Origin: Strongylocentrotus droebachiensis
Taxonomy: Eukaryota; Echinodermata; Echinoidea; Camarodonta; Strongylocentrotidae
DNA: 64,000 nucleotides
Direction: 5' to 3'
Assembly (NCBI GenBank): GCA_035222895.1
Contig: JAVYIG010007855.1
Coordinates: 32,323 to 96,322 of the forward strand
Position numbers and translations under genes: made by a program. The notes under the pieces are model-generated. The model did not search any database. It had not been told where the DNA came from and saw only the letters and a program-made list of their open reading frames with translations. This document shows, one piece after another, positions 57,006-64,000 of the stretch. Position 1 is the stretch's first letter; every line of letters begins with the position of its first letter.

Positions 57006-59449
57006 CCCTCTTATTCTCTATCTACATTATCCTATTTTTCTCGCTTATATCACTTTACACTATTTCAAATACGATTCATGCCTGTTTATTTTCTGTTTGT
57101 AACAAACACTCTTTTAATTAATCAATTTTAAAGGTCACACCGAAAGAACAGCCAATACTGATTAAGTATTCTTGATGAATTAAACAAAAAAATATTGGGC
57201 GGATAAAATGAAAACCCAGATTGACATGGTTTTCTTTGCAAAGGTCACAGTTAATAGAATAATAATACATGCAGATTCCAGAATGAAAATGAAAAATATA
57301 TACATGACTATCAAACTACTTTGTATAGTAAGGAGTGTTTCGTCAAAGCTTAGGAACTACTCTTTTCACTTTGGACAAGATATATTTTGGACTAATTAAA
57401 GATATATTTGAATAAGATGAAACAATTCTTTTCAATGAAAAGCATTAAAATTGACATATTTTTGAAAATTCAAATTTTAGAACTAGTTTCCTCTTTGCTA
57501 GCTAAAACGTTTAACAAATTATGTTTGCAAACTATATTTACAAGCCCGATTTTTTTTTGGTTACATTCTGAAGCCCGTTTAGCCTCAAATGTTACACTAC
57601 TTGTATGACTAGGAATGAAACCTAAACAATGTGAAGATAAATGCATATAGGATTACGGTAAAGAAGGTAACATATTTATATCCTACAAATTGTAATTCTA
57701 TCTAACTCAAAATGGTATATATTTTTTTACAACTTATGTTGCAAAACTTATTGAAGAATTGAAGAGATAAAGAATAATATTTGTACAGAAATGATGACAA
57801 TTCTATAGGAAATGTGATATTTTCAGTTGACTGATTTGAGATAGACGTAAATCAGTTTGAACATATTTTTGAGAGCGGTATGCAAACAAAAAACATATCA
57901 AATTTATACTTAGTTGCGATTCGATATATAGATATAAAACCTTGTTATAGGGTTCAGTGAATAGTCCGGACCCTTTTTCAGTTTTAATTACATACAGCAA
58001 CGAATCAAAAATTCACATGCATTTACATTTGATATCGCAACAAAAATAATAAATCATTAACATAATTCAATACAAATAAATATGATGAATTAGGTGTCTT
58101 GGTTCGTACAATTCTCCACACAACTCCACATAATTAGGTCATTACCCTCCATGATCTAGCTACTTATACACACCTCTGACATTTCATTGCTCAAATCTCA
58201 AACGATTTGGCCTAAAATATCCCTCTTGAAATCTCGCAATGACTTTGGATAGGAATAAAATTCGCCAAATCTATCAGTTACCCATTTCTTATCGATGAAA
58301 TGCTTTTGTTAAAAAAAAAAATACCTCGCAGTTTCAAGTGGCTAAGCCTTTTGAGACCTCGTAGCGATCTAACAATATTGTGTACCATTGATAGGTATTT
58401 TTTTCTTTTAGAATGAGTAGTCATTTCTCAATCCATGCCTTATTTAATTCCATCTATTTGAATATCAATCCATGTGAAAACCTAAAAACCAAATGTCGTA
58501 CTCTAAATCGATCGAAAATAGGGATTATCAGCATTTAAAATCTTTTCAGGTTCTGAGGTTCATCAGGTTTTTATCCCAGAAATACCCTCATAAAGGCGTT
58601 GCTCAATTATTACAGAAATTTTCATCAATTACTGTGATTTTAATTTTCATTATCATATAAGGTGGAAACAAAATTCATGTTTGGTGGTAACAAGTTACAA
58701 GTAACAATCGCCTAGATTTCGAAGTAATATAACTTAAAAAACAATCCATGAGTAATATTTAAAAACAAATTCCTTCTTGAGAAATAAAGATGTTTTAACT
58801 TCAACTTAGTTACACGTATAATTGAGTCGGTCTACGGACGATGCATCGATGATTTTAGCTGCGCGATGGTGCGCAGCTAAAATCACCGAACCTTTATATT
58901 TACCAGGGATTCTTGGCATCAATTTCATGTTTTTGTTGGTATGGATGTAATTTAGTTGGGGGGGGGGGGAGGGGGGGGGGGGGGGGTGTTGGTATTGTTT
59001 TTATATGTGTGCGTGTTAAGGGATGTATTATTTAGTAGTCTTACCATACATGGTTAATGACCTTTTTACGGTACCTTTCAGTTCTACATTTCATTTTCCT
59101 GCAGCGTGCCCTGTTGCGTAGACAGTGTTGTTCAAAATGTTAATTCTGTAGATTTGTGACGTACTTTGAGAGATCAATGATGAGAGCAACCAGTAGCATG
59201 AATTGTCTGTCATAGTTCAAGTCCAACTGAAGTCGATCCTAATCTTTGTGAAACACCAATATCTTCAATTATAATACTATGTCAGTTATAACAATCAACT
59301 ATATCCCATATTTCAGTCTTGAGCAAAAGGGAACGCTCCCATACGTATGTATGTTAAGATGAATACAACGTGACGTACTATTCAGCAGTCTTGCGAAACA
59401 TGACATAAACATGGTTTATGAATTATGACAGTACATTTCAGTTTCACAA

Positions 59450-60149
59450 CCCAGGTCAAAAAATAGTTGAGGACCAGTTAAAATCAACTGGCACTGGTAC
59501 CAATCGATTCCATGTAAGTGAGCTGGTTTCGATATGGTAACAACTGGTAATCATCTATTGGTTTTTAACTGGTAAATCAACTGATAATCATCTACTGATT
59601 TTCAACTGGTAAATCAATTGTTAATCATATACTGGTTTCCAACTTGAATCAACTGGTATCAAATGGTCCAGTTTGGCCACTGGAATGAGCTAGTAAATTT
59701 ACCAGTAAGGCCCATTTGTTTAACTGGTATCAACTGGTATAATGGTATGATTAATGGCTTTCAAATGGAATCATCTCGTAAACTACACCCATTTGGTTTA
59801 ACTGGAAACAACTGATTTCAAATGGTTCACTTTGGGTTTATGGGATTTAAACTATAATAAACTGGTAGATATACAAGTAAGGCCTATTGTTTTAACTGGT
59901 ATCAACTGGTGTAACAATTAATACCAGTATGGTTAATTTGTGTCAACTGGAATCGGCTGGTTTGTTTTCAGCCTGTGCCAGTAGAGTCAATGGTTTTCAA
60001 CTGGGATATACTGGTGCATGTGAAGTTTACCAGTTGAAACCAGTAGAAATAAACTGGCATTTAAACCAGTTTCTTCAACTGGATTCAAATGGTACCAGTT
60101 GATTCCAGTTAATACTAGTTGAAAATCCAACTGTTTTCAACTGTTTGGG
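59450..60149. mobile_element. AACTGGT-word array element (copy in duplication unit 2)
   Basis: Near-identical to 55043-55742, arising from the tandem duplication and not from a separate insertion. Small differences exist, such as ATCGGCTGG for ATCGACTGG near 59953. Confidence 0.6.
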
Positions 60150-61309
60150 CATAGGATTGCATTTATGTGCAGCGTACGCTGTTGCGTCGACGGTATTGTT
60201 CGCATTACTTTAGGGATCAGGAATGCCAGTTAGAATTGATCAGAGGGCATGAAAATCACCTAGAATTAGCTATTGTGTACACAAAAAAGCCTAAACTATG
60301 GTCTGAAAATAACTCGCCAGGGCCTGAATTCAGGCTATTGCCTGAAAACTGACATCCTTGAGGTGTATACGTCGCGGGTGTACTGTATGAGTAGAGGTGA
60401 CTATGAATTGACTGTACTTGTGTAATATCAGTAGGTAAAATATAGCTCCAGCTGTGTGGTAAAGGGGCTGATACCACAATCCATATTTGCTCCATTAAAG
60501 AGCATATAGACTGATTATACATTTCCAATTAAACCAACAATCAAATTCCTGCGATTACGTTACAAGCGTTGGGAGGTCGTCTGCAAGTGAGCTAACTATG
60601 TCCGAGTATTTAAGAGTGAAATGCGCCATCTGCACCTCACTGTTACTATTCATACATTAGTCAACCAGTCTATTTGATAACATAGCAGAGCGTCATCTCT
60701 TGGCGAGACTTTTTGAATCATTACATCATGGTTGGTATGGGCCGAAAGGGGAATCCCCATGTTCGGGACCAAGTGATATGCACTGTCTCCTGTACCTCAG
60801 TTCGTCCTCATGTTGTCTTTCATGTATAGTTCGACTGCAATAATAACCATTTAGTCTTTAGCATGTGGAAAAGATGTGATGTTATAATATAAGGAGTACA
60901 CTAACATAACATATTCATCATTACAGAAGGATAGAATCAGAGGTTACCATTGCCCATGTCCTCTGTGATTGTCATACATGGGTAATGAATGATTATGCAT
61001 ATTATAACTAGCCTCAATTGCCTCCTAAAAAGCTTTTGACTTGTCAGTTTCTAATGCAGGTTTACTAAGTTTTTGTACCTCGTAAACGAAAAGGCCTGTT
61101 GTTTTTATCACTACCTGAGCTACTTATAACATTCAACATGGTTATGTTGAATAATCAAAATAATCATGTCTCATTGATGCATTGTCTCATGAACAATATT
61201 CTTGAACCAACCGTTGTTTTTTGTAGCTAGAGTGTTTTTTAGGTCCAGTTCTTGTTTGTGTTCCTCTTTCTTATAATTACTGGTGTCACCCCACTCCTTC
61301 CACCCCCTT

Positions 61310-61350
<41 letters not shown>

Positions 61351-63307
61351 ATATATCTCTTTCTCTATATATTTCTTTCTCTCTCTCTCTCTCTCTCTCC
61401 TTCCTCCTCTCTCCCTCTTATTCTCTATCTACATTATCCTATTTTTCTCGCTTATATCACTTTACACTATTTCAAATACGATTCATGCCTGTTTATTTTC
61501 TGTTTGTAACAAACACTCTTTTAATTAATCAATTTTAAAGGTCACACCGAAAGAACAGCCAATACTGATTAAGTATTCTTGATGAATTAAAAAAAAAAAT
61601 ATTGGGCGGATAAAATGAAAACCCAGATTGACATGGTTTTCTTTGCAAAGGTCACAGTTAATAGAATAATAATACATGTAGATTCCAGAATGAAAATGAA
61701 AAATATATACATGACTATCAAACTACTTTGTATAGTAAGGAGTGTTTCGTCAAAGCTTAGGAACTACTCTTTTCACTTTGGACAAGATATATTTTGGACT
61801 AATTAAAGATATATTTGAATAAGATGAAACAATTCTTTTCAATGAAAAGCATTAAAATTGACATATTTTTGAAAATTCAAATTTTAGAACTAGTTTCCTC
61901 TTTGCTAGCTAAAACGTTTAACAAATTATGTTTGCAAATTGTATTTACAAGCCCGATTTTTTTTTTTTTACATTCTGAAGCCCGTTTAGCCTCAAATGTT
62001 ACACTACTTGTATGACTAGGAATGAAACCTAAACAATGTGAAGATAAATGCATATAGGATTACGGTAAAGAAGGTAACATATTTATATCCTACAAATTGT
62101 AATTCTATCTAACTCAAAATGGTATATATTTTTTTACAACTTATGTTGCAAAACTTATTGAAGAATTGAAGAGATAAAGAATAATATTTGTACAGAAATG
62201 ATGACAATTCTATAGGAAATGTGATATTTTCAGTTGACTGATTTGAGATAGACGTAAATCAGTTTGAACATATTTTTGAGAGCGGTATGCAAACAAAAAA
62301 CATATCAAATTTATACTTAGTTGCGATTCGATATATAGATATAAAACCTTGTTATAGGGTTCAGTGAATAGTCCGGACCCTTTTTCAGTTTTAATTACAT
62401 ACAGCAACGAATCAAAAATTCACATGCATTTACATTTGATATCGCAACAAAAATAATAAATCATTAACATAATTCAATACAAATAAATATGATGAATTAG
62501 GTGTCTTGGTTCGTACAATTCTCCACACAACTCCACATAATTAGGTCATTACCCTCCATGATCTAGCTACTTATACACACCTCTGACATTTCATTGCTCA
62601 AATCTCAAACGATTTGGCCTAAAATATCCCTCTTGAAATCTCGCAATGACTTTGGATAGGAATAAAATTCGCCAAATCTATCAGTTACCCATTTCTTATC
62701 GATGAAATGCTTTTGTTAAAAAAAAAAATACCTCGCAGTTTCAAGTGGCTAAGCCTTTTGAGACCTCGTAGCGATCTAACAATATTGTGTACCATTGATA
62801 GGTATTTTTTTCTTTTAGAATGAGTAGTCATTTCTCAATCCATGCCTTATTTAATTCCATCTATTTGAATATCAATCCATGTGAAAACCTAAAAACCAAA
62901 TGTCGTACTCTAAATCGATCGAAAATAGGGATTATCAGCATTTAAAATCTTTTCAGGTTCTGAGGTTCATCAGGTTTTTATCCCAGAAATACCCTCATAA
63001 AGGCGTTGCTCAATTATTACAGAAATTTTCATCAATTACTGTGATTTTAATTTTCATTATCATATAAGGTGGAAACAAAATTCATGTTTGGTGGTAACAA
63101 GTTACAAGTAACAATCGCCTAGATTTCGAAGTAATATAACTTAAAAAACAATCCATGAGTAATATTTAAAAACAAATTCCTTCTTGAGAAATAAAGATGT
63201 TTTAACTTCAACTTAGTTACACGTATATTCGAATAAGTCTATATTCTGTTTATGCTCATTGTATAGGCTTGCAAAAAAAAGAAATTCCATATATTTTTTC
63301 TGATGAA

Positions 63308-64000
63308 TTACACAATAAACCTCTTCTTGTACACACGAATCTTATTCCGGTCACAAACTACAATGTTACCAGAAGGAGTTACGAGGCATGGGTTAGTGAT
63401 GGACCATCGGTCGGATTTCTCGTATTCCACGATCCTCCTTGCCTGGATAATACCATCACATGACACCTAATCAACTGTGTAGATCTTACGCTCTTGTGTG
63501 TCTGTCAGTTTGTTAACGCGACACTGTGACAACTGCCACTCATCAGAGTGTATGGCAGCCTTCTCCTCTCCTGATCGTGAGATGACAGTGAATTCATTAT
63601 AACTTGTCTTCACAACGATATCACCTGATGACAAGGCTTGTATCTCACCCTTCACCTTCTTGCCCTGCATCGTAATAGTGTTTACTATCTTACCATCAGC
63701 AGGGTTAATGACGTAAATATTAGACTGATCGTACTGAGCAGCGAGGAACATCCCATTCCTGTCAACATCAACGTACACCTTATTTACAGTAGAGCGGATA
63801 TTCCTCGGTATGGTGATGTCTCTAATCACCTTCCATTGTCTGTCATAGAGAGTGATGCATTCATCCAACCTGTCACCCGTGCAGTCCTGTCTCCACATAC
63901 CACTTACTATAACGTCGCTGTCTATGGGGGCGCATGATGTAATATTCACGGTACTTCCTCCTTCAATGACTTTCTTTGTGTGTTGAATGCTGATATTTGT
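63308..64000 (-). CDS. TRIM-like/NHL beta-propeller protein, C-terminal part, runs off window
   Basis: The frame is open from the window edge to TAG at 63467-63469 (177 codons), and the same frame continues for 52 sense codons to TAA at 63308-63310. It shows repeated beta-propeller blades: SCAPIDSDVIVSG, then ECITLYDRQWKVIRDI, NGMFLAAQYDQSNIYVIN, LSSGDIVVKTSYNEFTVIS and, past the TAG, LVTPSGNIVVCDRNKIRVY. This pattern is typical of the C-terminal propeller of the large TRIM-like families of echinoderms and amphioxus, probably E3 ligases. The RING and B-box parts would lie to the right of the window. The blade continuing past the TAG suggests a nonsense change or an allele. No Met near 63949 is needed, since the frame continues upstream. 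Confidence 0.7.

Larger units (their letters stand above)
54421..63228. repeat. Tandem duplication of a segment of about 4.4 kb
   Basis: Copy 1 (about 54421-58819) and copy 2 (about 58820-63228) match base for base over almost the whole length, at a constant offset of 4407 after an early G-run and a 6-bp difference. I noticed only scattered single-base changes, for example near 54751/59163 and 57271/61678. The ends share a 3-6 bp microhomology around ATA. Neither copy contains a recognisable gene. Confidence 0.92.

Noticed and set aside
63638..63937. 99-codon plus-strand frame
   Set aside because: Antisense of the TRIM-like propeller frame.

Overview
This window reads as nuclear DNA of a marine deuterostome, most likely an echinoderm and probably a sea urchin. 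The evidence is interrupted animal genes with GT-AG introns, dispersed tRNA-derived SINEs, DIRS-type and L1/CR1-type retroelement relics, many short inverted-repeat transposons, and a 2A-like motif in a non-LTR relic. The species assignment is inference. No bacterial-style operon, rRNA or CRISPR array was seen.

Host genes are sparse, and those recognised are all on the minus strand. (1) At 1491-3334 are two coding exons of a von Hippel-Lindau (VHL) E3-ligase substrate receptor; its C-terminal exon must lie left of the window. (2) At 17841-28039 is a complete four-exon SLC16/monocarboxylate-transporter-like gene. It was rebuilt from phase-matched splice sites into a 483-residue protein, and its introns are packed with repeats. 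(3) At 63308-64000 is the 3' end of a TRIM-like/NHL beta-propeller gene, with an in-frame TAG 52 codons before the next stop.

Mobile and repeat DNA fills the rest. 3.9-7.2 kb is a nest of inverted-repeat elements. 8-13 kb holds degenerate GTGCCCC-word DNA and MITEs. 13.2-15.6 kb and 26.5-27.7 kb are L1/Tx1-like LINE relics. 35.5-36.3 kb is a CR1-like relic. 36.7-37.4 kb is a broken DIRS element whose recombinase tyrosine is replaced by His. 40174-51082 is a second DIRS element with inverted terminal repeats, an internal complementary region, gag, RT/RNase H and tyrosine recombinase. Its gag is interrupted by a roughly 5 kb inverted-repeat transposon (45318-50313), which itself carries two exons of an uncharacterised Cys/His-module gene. 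54421-63228 is a near-perfect 4.4 kb tandem duplication.

The most unusual pattern is a set of inverted-repeat elements that start with CCCA and whose bodies are long arrays of one short degenerate word: CAATTGG, CTGCGGCA or AACTGGT. They occur at 4494-6255, 5230-~6005, 24731-26206, 55043-55742 and 59450-60149. One is nested in another, and one carries a SINE whose empty site is visible in the sister copy. I did not recognise them as a named family.
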